Origin: Virgibacillus senegalensis
GTDB lineage: Bacteria > Bacillota > Bacilli > Bacillales > Amphibacillaceae
Direction of reading: 5' to 3'
Assembly: GCF_000821245.2 (NCBI RefSeq)
Contig: NZ_LN611423.1
Coordinates: 308,095 to 372,094 of the forward strand
Length of the DNA: 64,000 nucleotides
Shown: piece by piece, positions 53,079 to 61,608 of the stretch
Layout of the letters: every line of letters starts with the position of its first letter
How positions within the stretch are numbered: the stretch's first letter is position 1
Position numbers and translations under genes: made by a program
Notes under the pieces: model-generated
What the model saw: only the letters and a program-made list of their open reading frames with translations
Told to the model about the DNA's origin: nothing
The model's database searches: none

Positions 53079-53229
53079 AAGGTTGAAAAATTCGGCCTGC
53101 TTCCATGTGTCTGGAGCAAGCCGTCACCTAAAATTTTTATAAAGGCTGTTTTCGTAAAGACTGTGGTTCTCATGAAAGATACAATCTGCGAACTAATTTC
53201 GGGTGACTACACTACATTTTATCCTTGCT
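53079..53229. other. Intergenic stretch upstream of the carA control region
   Basis: About 150 nt with no gene; part of a 524-nt gene-free gap that also holds the inverted repeat at 53230-53342 and a further 200 nt without recognised content. Confidence 0.4.
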
Positions 53230-53342
53230 GCGGAAATACCCTGCGCTTTCCGCGGGCGGCTGGTGAGCTTCCTCGAGCTAAAGCTCTGCGGGATCTCACC
53301 GAGGCCTTTCCTCCCGCTGGAGTCATCGGGTATTTCCTCCGC
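53230..53342. repeat. Imperfect inverted repeat of Bacillaceae intergenic type
   Basis: Outer arms GCGGAAATACCC and GGGTATTTCCTCCGC; inner pairs CTGGTGAG/CTCACC and AGCT-AA-AGCT at the centre; G+C-rich core CTTTCCGCGGGCGG. The composition differs sharply from the A/T-rich flanks. Confidence 0.75.
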
Positions 53343-53543
53343 CCATAAACACCTTCTTGTTTCTAACCGAAGATACTCCCAAGGAATCCTTCAGGCAGGG
53401 AAGAAGCTGATTCATGCAGTTCCTTGGCTGCAGCGTCCCAACAGAAAGCGAGTGTTTTTCCGTAGCAAGGAAGGACTAGCACTACCTGTTATAGCTTGAA
53501 AACAGTAAAGTTTGAGAAAAGAGCCTTTATAAAAAATAGATTG

Positions 53544-54956
53544 CTAGCTTATTAACTGTTTATGTTCTTCGATCCATTCCATGTTTATTTGGAAGAGCTG
53601 GCTTGCTGTGGCCATCTGTTCCTTCACCCGTGATTGTGCTGTACCGCCAACGACATTTCTGGCATTGACGACAGCCTTAGGGGCCAAAACCTCGTATATG
53701 TCCTCTTCGATTAGGGAGGAAAACTGCTGAAACTCTTCTAGTGATAAATCCAGCAGGAATTTATGTTGGTTGATACTATACAAAACTGTCTGCCCGACAA
53801 CAGCGTGTGACTCCCGAAAGGCCATTCCCTTTCCAACTAAATAATCTGCCAGATCGGTGGCATTGGAATAATCCTTTTCCACGGCTTTATACATGTTGTC
53901 TGCTTTGACATTCATCGTTTCAATCATTGGAGCAAAAAGTGCCAGCGCCCCTTTAAGGGTTTCAACCGTGTCAAACATTCCTTCCTTGTCTTCCTGCATA
54001 TCTTTATTATAAGCAAGCGGCAAGCCCTTCAAGGTTGTCAGCATACCCATCAAGTGTCCATACACTCGGCCCGTTTTGCCTCTGACCAGTTCAGCGACAT
54101 CCGGATTTTTCTTTTGCGGCATCATGCTGCTTCCTGTGCAAAAGGCATCATCCAGTTCGATGAAATTGAATTCAGCACTCGACCATTGGACAAGCTCCTC
54201 ACACAGTCTGGACAAATGAGTGGAAATTAGTGATGAATTGGCCAAAAATTCAACGACAAAATCCCGGTCACTTACGGCGTCCAGACTATTTTCACAAACT
54301 CCGTCAAAATGAAGTTTATCGGCAACATACTGACGGTCGATCGGAAAAGTCGTTCCAGCCAGCGCCCCGGCACCGAGCGGTGATTGATTGACACGTTTCC
54401 AGCTGTCGGATAGTCGTTCCATATCCCGCTGAAACATAAACACGTAAGCCATCATATGGTGGGCAAATAAAACAGGCTGGGCGCGCTGCAAATGGGTATA
54501 ACCCGGAAGCACCGTTTCTAAATTAGCTTCCGCCTGTTTGTGCAATGCCTTTTGCACATCCAGCAGCAGCTGACTGATTGTCACCAATTCCTCACGCAAA
54601 TACAAGCGCATATCCAGGGCGACCTGGTCGTTCCTGCTTCTGCCGGTATGAAGCATGCCCCCGACAGGTCCGATTTCGTCGATCAGCAGTTTTTCTATAT
54701 TCATATGAATATCTTCGTTTTCTTCACTAAGCACCGCTTCACCAGATGCAATTTTGTCCCTTACGGTTTTGAGGCCATCTGTTATGGCTGCGGCATCTTC
54801 TTCCGATACAATCCCGCACACCTTCAACATTTCTACATGGGCAAGGCTCCCTTGTACGTCATGTACTGCAAGTTTCTTATCAAAATGAATAGATGCTGTA
54901 TATTCATCGACTAGTTCATTTGTCGGCTTGGTGAACCGTCCGCCCCATAGTTTCAT
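53544..54956 (-). CDS. argH: Argininosuccinate lyase
   Basis: 470 residues, full length. Fumarase/aspartase signature [15 protein letters not shown] near residue 278, substrate loop [15 protein letters not shown] near 107, [13 protein letters not shown] near 155. Splits argininosuccinate to arginine and fumarate. Overlaps argG by 4 nt (ATGA), giving coupled translation. Confidence 0.97.
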   Translation of the reverse strand: MKLWGGRFTKPTNELVDEYTASIHFDKKLAVHDVQGSLAHVEMLKVCGIVSEEDAAAITDGLKTVRDKIASGEAVLSEENEDIHMNIEKLLIDEIGPVGGMLHTGRSRNDQVALDMRLYLREELVTISQLLLDVQKALHKQAEANLETVLPGYTHLQRAQPVLFAHHMMAYVFMFQRDMERLSDSWKRVNQSPLGAGALAGTTFPIDRQYVADKLHFDGVCENSLDAVSDRDFVVEFLANSSLISTHLSRLCEELVQWSSAEFNFIELDDAFCTGSSMMPQKKNPDVAELVRGKTGRVYGHLMGMLTTLKGLPLAYNKDMQEDKEGMFDTVETLKGALALFAPMIETMNVKADNMYKAVEKDYSNATDLADYLVGKGMAFRESHAVVGQTVLYSINQHKFLLDLSLEEFQQFSSLIEEDIYEVLAPKAVVNARNVVGGTAQSRVKEQMATASQLFQINMEWIEEHKQLIS

Positions 54957-56212
54957 TGTTTAACAGCTTCCTTTACATCGACGACCACGTTTTCAACGGA
55001 AGAGTCCGTTACTGCTTTGGTTTGGTTGACTGCGGCATGGACTTTTGTTGGCAGTCCCCAAAGCTTGATAAAGCCTAGTGCAGCATCATGATCAAAAGAG
55101 TCTTCCGGGTTATATGTTGCCAGGTCAAAATCGTAAAGCGATTGTGCAGATTCTCTGCCGATGACCTGTGCTTGGCCTTTGTATAGTTTTACCTTCACTG
55201 TTCCAGAAACATGGTCCTGGGTTTGTTCAATAAATGCTTGCAACGCTTTGGTCAACGGGGAATACCATAAACCGTCATACACGGTCTGAGCCAGCTTCTG
55301 TTCCACCGTCGGTTTGAATTGAGCCACTTCACGAGGCAGTGTCAATGCTTCCAATTCTTGATGGGCGGCAATCAGTGTCAAAGCAGCAGGGGCTTCATAG
55401 ATTTCCCTTGATTTGATTCCGACCAACCGATTTTCGACATGGTCGATACGTCCCACACCATGCTTACCGGCGATTTGATTCAACTGCAAAATCAACTGGG
55501 AAAATTCCATTTCCTCTCCATCAAGCGATACCGGTTTTCCCTGCTCGAAGGTGATCTGGACGACCTGCGGCTGGTCAGGTGCATCGACTGGATCTGTGGT
55601 TAAATCATAAGCGCCTTTTGGCGGTTCGGCCCACGGGTCTTCCAATATGCCACATTCATTGCTCCGTCCCCACAAATTCTGGTCGACGCTGTATGGGTTA
55701 TCGATATCGACAGGCACAGAAATACCATTTTCCTCCGCATAGGCAATTTCCTCATCTCTCGACATAGCCCATTCCCGTACTGGTGCGACAATTTTTAAAT
55801 CCGGATTCAGGGCGGTGAAGGCTATATCGAATCTTACCTGATCGTTTCCTTTACCAGTACAGCCATGCGCTACCGCGACAGCCCCTTCTTTTTCGGCAAT
55901 TCCTACCAGCACCTTGGCAATCAAAGGCCGGGATAATGCGGAAATCAATGGATATTTGCTTTCATACAATAGATTCGCCTGTAGTGCAGGGAGGACATAT
56001 TCATCTGCAAAAAGTGATTTAGCGTCCACTACATAGGATTTTATTGCTCCAACATCGAGCGCTTTGTTTTTAACAAAGTCCAAATCCTTTCCTTCTCCAA
56101 CATCTAAGGCGACAGCAATCACATCAAAGTTATATTTATCCTGAAGCCATTTGATAGCGACAGAAGTATCAAGACCACCTGAGTATGCCAAAACAATCTT
56201 TTCTTTTTTCAT
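54953..56212 (-). CDS. argG: Argininosuccinate synthase
   Basis: 419 residues from the ATG of [17 protein letters not shown], the PP-loop nucleotide motif. [15 protein letters not shown] near 118 and [17 protein letters not shown] near 270 are conserved ArgG blocks. Joins citrulline and aspartate. GGGGAG lies 11 nt before this ATG. Promoter elements overlapped by ARG-box-like sites lie 70-100 nt upstream. Confidence 0.96.
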   Translation of the reverse strand: MKKEKIVLAYSGGLDTSVAIKWLQDKYNFDVIAVALDVGEGKDLDFVKNKALDVGAIKSYVVDAKSLFADEYVLPALQANLLYESKYPLISALSRPLIAKVLVGIAEKEGAVAVAHGCTGKGNDQVRFDIAFTALNPDLKIVAPVREWAMSRDEEIAYAEENGISVPVDIDNPYSVDQNLWGRSNECGILEDPWAEPPKGAYDLTTDPVDAPDQPQVVQITFEQGKPVSLDGEEMEFSQLILQLNQIAGKHGVGRIDHVENRLVGIKSREIYEAPAALTLIAAHQELEALTLPREVAQFKPTVEQKLAQTVYDGLWYSPLTKALQAFIEQTQDHVSGTVKVKLYKGQAQVIGRESAQSLYDFDLATYNPEDSFDHDAALGFIKLWGLPTKVHAAVNQTKAVTDSSVENVVVDVKEAVKQ

Positions 56213-56271
56213 TTTATTAACGCTCCCCTTCTGCTTATTATCTATTAAAAGATAGAACATGTTTTGTTGTG

Positions 56272-56308
56272 TATGAATTATTATGCACTATTTGGTATAT
56301 TAATTCAA
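56272..56308 (-). promoter_or_regulatory. argGH promoter with ARG boxes
   Basis: TTGAAT (56303-56308) and CATAAT (56280-56285), spacing 17 nt on the minus strand. TGCATAATAATTCATA covers the -10 and TTGAATTAATATACC covers the -35, both ARG-box-like, so ArgR/AhrC binding would block RNA polymerase. Confidence 0.7.
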
Positions 56309-56531
56309 GAGAAAATGATCAGTTTTTTTAGAAAAATATAATCACTCTTCTACTTCAGCCACCAAACTGCCCTGTTTTCACCATTTAACATCGATCCATA
56401 CTGTAATTTTATGATAGGCATTCACAGTTGTGATGGTAGCCCACCGCCCAATTTCCTTCGTTACAGGATGCATATTCTGCACTCGTTTATGCGTTTATAC
56501 ATACATATCTATACAAAAAGCCGAAACTGTT
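56309..56531. other. Intergenic stretch between divergent arg and DUF4349 promoters
   Basis: About 220 nt, A/T rich, no open frame with a ribosome site and no strong hairpin. Confidence 0.45.
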
Positions 56532-56559
56532 TGTAACTTTTGTCACTCGACGACGTCTA
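56532..56559 (+). promoter_or_regulatory. ECF-sigma-type promoter of the DUF4349 gene
   Basis: TGTAAC (56532-56537) and CGTCTA (56554-56559) with 16 nt between, the pattern of Bacillus ECF sigma factors (sigma-X/M/W class), 27 nt before the start codon. Confidence 0.65.
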
Positions 56560-56586
56560 CATAAAAAACTAAAGGGTGGTCAAAAA

Positions 56587-57525
56587 ATGAATAAGAGGTA
56601 TTCGCTTGTATTGATACTCTGTTTTGTCATGCTGCTGGCAGCTTGCAGCAACGGCTCCCAAGAAAGCGCTGACACCTCTATGGAAATGAGCAGCTCCGAC
56701 ACAGAAAACAGCCAGGAAAGTAAAACTTTGAGCGACGAGATGGCAGAAGGAAACGCAGGAGGTGAAGCAGAAGAGCAACAGGCAGAAAATTCGGGAGCAG
56801 CCGTTGAAAAGGCAGATCAAATGGTGCGGAAAGTGATTTATCATGCAAATTTGCGGATTGAGGTTAAAGATTATCAACAGACAGTCGACAACATTCAGTC
56901 ACAGATTACAGAAGCCGGTGGTTATATTGTCGAAGCGAGCACTTACCAGAACCCTCAAGATGACCTTACATCCGGCCATATTACAGCAAGGGTACCGCAG
57001 GAACAGTTCCGGCCTTTCCTAGATTTTGTGGAGAAGGGAAGCAGCAAAGTTCTCGAAAACAATATATCCGGACAGGATGTCACGGAAGAATACATCGATC
57101 TGCAATCCAGGCTCGAGTCAAAACAGGCTGTCGAGAAACGGTTGATGGCATTTATGGAGGAAACGAATAAAACAGAGGATTTGCTGAAAATATCCGAAGA
57201 CTTAGCCGGCGTACAAGAAGAAATCGAGACGATCACGGGTAGAATCAATTACCTGGAAAATAAAACTGACTTGGCTACCGTCAATATTGACATCCAGGAA
57301 AATGATTTGACGATTTCCGGAAGCAGTGGCGACACCACCACTTGGCAGAAAACAAAGGAACAGTTTGTAAAGAGTGTCGATCTCCTCCTTTCCTTCTTTT
57401 CCGGTTTCGTTGTATTTTTAATTGGAAATCTGCCCATTCTGCTTTTGCTGGCCGTTCTTGCCTTTTTGGGGATTTTTATTACAAGAAAAGCAATCAAAAA
57501 AACAAAGGATATAGAGAAGGACTAA
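56587..57525 (+). CDS. DUF4349 lipoprotein
   Basis: 312 residues. Lipobox LLAAC at residues 16-20, acidic low-complexity linker to about 75, DUF4349 domain with VIYHANLRIEVKDYQQTVDN, EEYIDLQSRLESKQAVEKRL and a coiled-coil ITGRINYLENKTDLATVNID, then a C-terminal membrane helix (about 270-300) and basic tail. Anchored at both ends, it probably spans the wall-membrane space. Function unknown; the ECF-type promoter suggests an envelope-stress role. Confidence 0.85.
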   Translation: MNKRYSLVLILCFVMLLAACSNGSQESADTSMEMSSSDTENSQESKTLSDEMAEGNAGGEAEEQQAENSGAAVEKADQMVRKVIYHANLRIEVKDYQQTVDNIQSQITEAGGYIVEASTYQNPQDDLTSGHITARVPQEQFRPFLDFVEKGSSKVLENNISGQDVTEEYIDLQSRLESKQAVEKRLMAFMEETNKTEDLLKISEDLAGVQEEIETITGRINYLENKTDLATVNIDIQENDLTISGSSGDTTTWQKTKEQFVKSVDLLLSFFSGFVVFLIGNLPILLLLAVLAFLGIFITRKAIKKTKDIEKD

Positions 57526-57605
57526 GAACTGGCACTTGAAAAAATGGAAGGGCTGTGGCAAGGTTAAATAGTAATAACGTATCAATCCAATTGAATCACT
57601 TTACA

Positions 57606-57700
57606 TGTAGGGGGACCAGTTACTGCTGGTTGAGATTGTATCCGTAAAGATACTGACCCTTGGAACCTGATCTGGCTGACACCAGCGTAGGGAACATATT
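57606..57700 (+). promoter_or_regulatory. TPP riboswitch (THI element)
   Basis: GGGGGACC, TGAGATTGT, ATACTGACCCTTGGAACCTG, ATCTGG and CTGACACCAGCGTAGGGAA follow in the canonical order. Thiamine pyrophosphate would favour the terminator at 57721-57757 and switch off the uptake operon. Confidence 0.96.
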
Positions 57701-57720
57701 TGAACGGTAGAATGCGATGA

Positions 57721-57757
57721 TATGCACCCTAGGTATGGCCTATGGTGCATTTTTTGT
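57721..57757 (+). terminator. Expression-platform terminator of the TPP riboswitch
   Basis: ATGCACC/GGTGCAT stem with a 15-nt loop, followed by TTTTTG. Confidence 0.85.
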
Positions 57758-57888
57758 TGCCTTCTCATGGTCTGCCTTCAACAGAATCATATGTTATTTT
57801 TATTCACTTACTTGCATATGCTTCCTGTTCCCTATTTCAGTCCCGCATTGTCTAAGTGTTTCATCAATAACTGCTAGGAGGAAATAGG

Positions 57889-58899
57889 ATGAAAAAAGTA
57901 TGGATTATGCTTACTGCACTGCTGCTTTTGGCAGCCGGTTGCAGCAGTGAGGAGAACACCGGTTCACAAGAAAAGGATTCCACAAAGAAAGTGTCCCTTG
58001 TTTTGGATTGGACACCAAACACGAACCACACCGGTATATATGTAGCGCAGGAAAAAGGATATTTTGAGGAGGAAGGGCTTGATCTGGAAATTCTGATGCC
58101 GGGAGAAGCTGGAGCAGACCAACTGGTTGCATCCGGCAAAGCTGACTTTGGAATCAGTGCTCAGGAAGCATTGACGGAAGCACGTGTTCAGGATATCCCG
58201 ATTGTCTCGATTGCCGCTATTATTCAACATAATACTTCCGGATTTGCTTCGCCAAAAGAAAAAGAAATCACTTCCCCAAAGGATTTTGAAGGCAAAACGT
58301 ATGGCGGCTGGGGTGCCCCTGTGGAAAAAGCGGTAATCGAATCGCTGATGAAACAGGAAAAAGCTGACGTGGCCAAAGTCGATATGGTTAATATGGGAGA
58401 TACAGACTTTTTTACGGCCGTCGAACGAGATATCGATTTTGCGTGGATTTACTATGGCTGGACCGGCGTGGAAGCAGAGCTCCGGGGGGAAGAACTGAAT
58501 ATGCAATACTTGACCGACTACTCCGAAAAGCTGGACTACTATACACCTGTACTTACCACGAGTGAGCAGAAAATCGCAGACGACCCGGAAATAGTCGAAG
58601 CTTTCGTGGCTGCTGTTTCCAAGGGATATCAGTTTGCTGCAGATCATCCGGATGAAGCTGCAGACATCCTGACTGAAGCAGTTCCCGATTTGGATGCCGA
58701 ACTTGTGAAAGCCAGCCAGCAATGGCTTTCCCCTAAATACCAGGATGATGCTCCGCGTTGGGGCGAACAACAACAACAAACCTGGGAAAACTATGCTGAC
58801 TGGATGTATGAAAATGACCTGCTTGACCAAGAACTGGAAGCAGAAAAAGCCTTCACCAACAAATTTTTACCGGACGGAGGAGAAAAAAACAATGGCTGA
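57889..58899 (+). CDS. thiY: Thiamine-pyrimidine ABC transporter substrate-binding lipoprotein (ThiY-like)
   Basis: 336 residues. Lipobox LAAGC, then an NMT1/THI5-like fold: VSLVLDWTPNTNHTGIYVAQ with WTPNTNH, EKGYFEEEGLDLEI, and KTYGGWGAPVEKAVIE. ThiY of Bacillus binds formylaminopyrimidine, a breakdown product of thiamine. The TPP riboswitch upstream supports the assignment. First gene of a five-gene chain joined by short overlaps; ribosome site TAGGAGGAAATAGG. Confidence 0.93.
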   Translation: MKKVWIMLTALLLLAAGCSSEENTGSQEKDSTKKVSLVLDWTPNTNHTGIYVAQEKGYFEEEGLDLEILMPGEAGADQLVASGKADFGISAQEALTEARVQDIPIVSIAAIIQHNTSGFASPKEKEITSPKDFEGKTYGGWGAPVEKAVIESLMKQEKADVAKVDMVNMGDTDFFTAVERDIDFAWIYYGWTGVEAELRGEELNMQYLTDYSEKLDYYTPVLTTSEQKIADDPEIVEAFVAAVSKGYQFAADHPDEAADILTEAVPDLDAELVKASQQWLSPKYQDDAPRWGEQQQQTWENYADWMYENDLLDQELEAEKAFTNKFLPDGGEKNNG

Positions 58900-59185
58900 T
58901 TCACTCGTAAGTATTCAAATCATCCCAAAAACAAAAAACGGCGAAGATGTGATTCCCTATGTAGATGAAGCAATAGCTGTGATTGAGGAAGCCGGGGTTC
59001 GATACCAGGTACATCCGTTGGAAACGACCATGGAGGGAGATTTAAGCGAGTTGTTTGCTGTCATCGAAAAAATGAATCGACGGATGATAGAACTCGGCAG
59101 TCCTAACGTGATTTCCCAAGTCAAAATTCTTTACCAACCAAGCGGCGCATCCATGGATAAACTTACGGAGAAATACAGCAAATGA
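58892..59185 (+). CDS. MTH1187/YkoF-type thiamine-binding protein (DUF77)
   Basis: 97 residues, single ferredoxin-like domain: VSIQIIPKTKNGEDVIPYVD at the start, YQVHPLETTMEGDLSELFAV in the middle. Members of PF01910 bind thiamine or hydroxymethylpyrimidine and occur in thiamine transport operons. No signal peptide, so it acts in the cytoplasm, perhaps as a ligand sensor or carrier. It overlaps thiY by 8 nt and the permease by 4 nt. Confidence 0.9.
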   Translation: MADSLVSIQIIPKTKNGEDVIPYVDEAIAVIEEAGVRYQVHPLETTMEGDLSELFAVIEKMNRRMIELGSPNVISQVKILYQPSGASMDKLTEKYSK

Positions 59186-59949
59186 AGCGGATAATGACAG
59201 GATGGCGCCCAGCTGCAGCCATCCTGGTATTGTTGCTGGTTTGGGAAGCAGCAGGCAGCCTTGCAAATGTACCTGCCTGGCTGCTACCTTCACCATCGCA
59301 AATTTGGCTGGAGGCAGTGTCCGGCTGGGCAGATTACCAGCAGCATTTGTTCTCGACGATCAAACTTACCCTGCTGGGATTCTCGATTGGTACAAGTATT
59401 GGAATTGGATCTGCAGTCTGTTTGCATTTGCTGCCCAAGCTCAGAGAAACCGTCTATCCATTAATGATCCTCTCGCAAAACATCCCGATTATCGTCCTTG
59501 CGCCTCTTTTGGTTATCTGGTTTGGGTTCGGGGTTCTGCCAAAGTTGATCATCATCACGTTGGTTTGTTTTTTTCCCATTGCCGTTTCCACTCTCGATGG
59601 TTTCCGTCAAACAAGTCCGGAATTGCGGCACTATTTAAAAATGGCTGGTGCGGATAAACGGCAAATATTTTCAAAGCTGGAATGGCCGACAGCCCTTCCG
59701 TCGCTATTTTCCGGATTGAAAATCTCCGCTACCTACAGCGTGATGGGAGCTGTGATATCCGAGTGGCTAGGAGCCCAACGGGGAATCGGTGTCTACATGA
59801 CACTGGCATCCTCTTCCTTCCGGACCGACAGGGTATTCGTCGCGATATTCTTTATCATGGTGCTTTGCCTTCTTTTTTTCGTTGCCATTGTCACCATAGA
59901 AAAGCGAGTCATTCGATGGAAAAAGGAAGGAGAGGAACAGCATGGCTGA
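59182..59949 (+). CDS. thiX: ABC transporter permease (ThiX-like)
   Basis: 255 residues, about six membrane helices. The coupling-helix EAA-type loop is MAGADKRQIFSKLEWPTALP near residue 154, and AVISEWLGAQRGIGVYMTLA follows, typical of the taurine/nitrate/pyrimidine class. Transports the ligand handed over by ThiY. Start overlaps the preceding gene by 4 nt and the end overlaps the ATPase by 8 nt. Confidence 0.92.
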   Translation: MKRIMTGWRPAAAILVLLLVWEAAGSLANVPAWLLPSPSQIWLEAVSGWADYQQHLFSTIKLTLLGFSIGTSIGIGSAVCLHLLPKLRETVYPLMILSQNIPIIVLAPLLVIWFGFGVLPKLIIITLVCFFPIAVSTLDGFRQTSPELRHYLKMAGADKRQIFSKLEWPTALPSLFSGLKISATYSVMGAVISEWLGAQRGIGVYMTLASSSFRTDRVFVAIFFIMVLCLLFFVAIVTIEKRVIRWKKEGEEQHG

Positions 59950-60679
59950 GTTATCATTAATCGATATTTCCAAATCATTCGATGGCAAGCAAATATTAGA
60001 GCGGATTTCCCTGTCCGTTTCAGATGCCGAATTTGTATCCATTGTCGGTCCTTCGGGAAGTGGCAAAAGCACGTTATTCCATTTAATCGGAGGATTATTG
60101 GAGCCGGATAGCGGCGATATCTATTTGGATGGCGAACGATTGAATGGAAAAAGAGGGACAATCAGCTACATGCCGCAAACCCCTTCTTTGATGCCATGGC
60201 GTACTGTATTAGACAATGTTGTCCTCGGCGCAGAACTGATCGGCAGGAAAAATGGGAAGAAAGCCATCGAAATGTTGGCCAAAGCAGGGTTGGCAGGATA
60301 CGAAGAAGCTTATCCAAATCAGCTGTCAGGCGGAATGAAGCAGCGTGTCGCTTTTATACGGAGCATGTTGAGCCCGCAGTCTTTCATTTGCCTGGATGAA
60401 CCCTTTTCGGCACTGGATGAATTTACACGATTGGACATGCAGCAATGGCTGCTTTCCATGTGGGAAGACCATCGCCGCTCGATCCTGTTCGTCACCCACA
60501 ACATCGAAGAGGCTCTTTTCCTTTCCGACCGGGTCATCGTCTTATCAAGCGGACCAGCCCGGGTAAAAGCTGATTTCACCATTCCTTTTCCCCGTCCACG
60601 CAAGGAATCGGTAGTCTTGTCACAAGAATTTTTAGAGTGGAAAAAAACAATCTATCAAGAGTTGCAGGTGATAACATGA
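59942..60679 (+). CDS. thiZ: ABC transporter ATPase (ThiZ-like)
   Basis: 245 residues. Walker A GPSGSGKST near residue 38, Q-loop MPQTPSLMPW, signature LSGGMKQRVAFIRSM, Walker B FICLDEPFSALDE and H-loop VTHNIEEALFLSD, the ordering typical for SsuB/TauB/ThiZ ATPases. Drives the ThiXY pyrimidine importer. Its last codons overlap the TatD-family gene by 4 nt. Confidence 0.93.
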   Translation: MAELSLIDISKSFDGKQILERISLSVSDAEFVSIVGPSGSGKSTLFHLIGGLLEPDSGDIYLDGERLNGKRGTISYMPQTPSLMPWRTVLDNVVLGAELIGRKNGKKAIEMLAKAGLAGYEEAYPNQLSGGMKQRVAFIRSMLSPQSFICLDEPFSALDEFTRLDMQQWLLSMWEDHRRSILFVTHNIEEALFLSDRVIVLSSGPARVKADFTIPFPRPRKESVVLSQEFLEWKKTIYQELQVIT

Positions 60680-61452
60680 TGCAGCCGATTATCGATGCCC
60701 ATATTCATCTTGACCTATACGGAAGCAGACAGCAACGGCAGCTGCTTCAGGAGATGGAAAGGTATCAGACAGAGGGTTTGATCGCGGTATCGAACCACCT
60801 TTCCTCAGCGGAACGGACGCTGGAGCTTTCCCAGGTTGATCAGCGTGTCCATCCAGCATTTGGGTACCATCCGGAACAGAAGCTTCCGGCACCTGACGAG
60901 CTAAGCGGACTTCTCGCCTTTATGGAAAATCACAAGGAAACCATGAAAGCAGTGGGAGAAGTCGGCCTTCCATACTATTTGCGTAAGGAAGAACCGACAA
61001 TAAGCATGGAACCATATAAGGAACTTTTGGAGTTGATGATTGTTCATGCTGTACGCTGGGGAAAGCCAATTGTTTTACACGCTGTATATGAAGATGCCCC
61101 GGTTGCCTGCGAATTATTGGAGAAGCATTCCATCCGTCAAGCGCATTTTCACTGGTTTAAAGGCGACAAAAACACTGTCCAACGGATTGTCGCTAATGGA
61201 TACAAACTTTCCGTAACACCGGATTGTGTGTATGAACCGGAGATACAACGCATGATTCAGCAAGTCCCTCTAACAGCATTGATGGTCGAAACAGACGGAC
61301 CATGGCCTTTTCACGGACCATTCCAGGATGTGATGACCCATCCAAAAATGATTCATGCCAGCGTCGCCAAGATAGCTGAATTGAAGCAGCTTTCTGTGGC
61401 GGTCGTTTACGATCAGCTGTTGAAAAATACAAAAGGTTTTTACCAGTTCTGA
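60676..61452 (+). CDS. TatD-family metal-dependent hydrolase in the thiamine-precursor operon
   Basis: 258 residues, TIM-barrel amidohydrolase fold. HxH metal motif IDAHIHLDLY near residues 5-14, Glu in AVGEVGLPYYL, His in IVLHAVYEDAP and HFHWFKG, and the TatD-like C-terminal LMVETDGPWPFHGPF near 200-214 with Asp. Start ATG is inside the thiZ stop (ATGA). TatD relatives are nucleases or hydrolases; its tight coupling to pyrimidine uptake suggests hydrolysis of the imported thiamine breakdown product, a role filled by YlmB elsewhere (inference). Confidence 0.85.
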   Translation: MMQPIIDAHIHLDLYGSRQQRQLLQEMERYQTEGLIAVSNHLSSAERTLELSQVDQRVHPAFGYHPEQKLPAPDELSGLLAFMENHKETMKAVGEVGLPYYLRKEEPTISMEPYKELLELMIVHAVRWGKPIVLHAVYEDAPVACELLEKHSIRQAHFHWFKGDKNTVQRIVANGYKLSVTPDCVYEPEIQRMIQQVPLTALMVETDGPWPFHGPFQDVMTHPKMIHASVAKIAELKQLSVAVVYDQLLKNTKGFYQF

Positions 61453-61608
61453 ATTACCATACAGGTTGTCTTAAAGAAGAGGTCTTCAGACTCTCTTGTA
61501 TTAAGTTGTGTCTTTCGTTTTCTTACCCGAATGAAAGGGTATTTGCCTATATATAATGAAACTAGGAAGTTTGTTATAGTAGGAGAAAAAAGGAGGCAGA
61601 ACTGGAAT

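Noticed and set aside
57964-58830. 288-codon open frame on the minus strand
   Set aside because: It lies fully antisense to thiY, lacks a ribosome site and has an amino-acid composition expected from the complement of a real gene.
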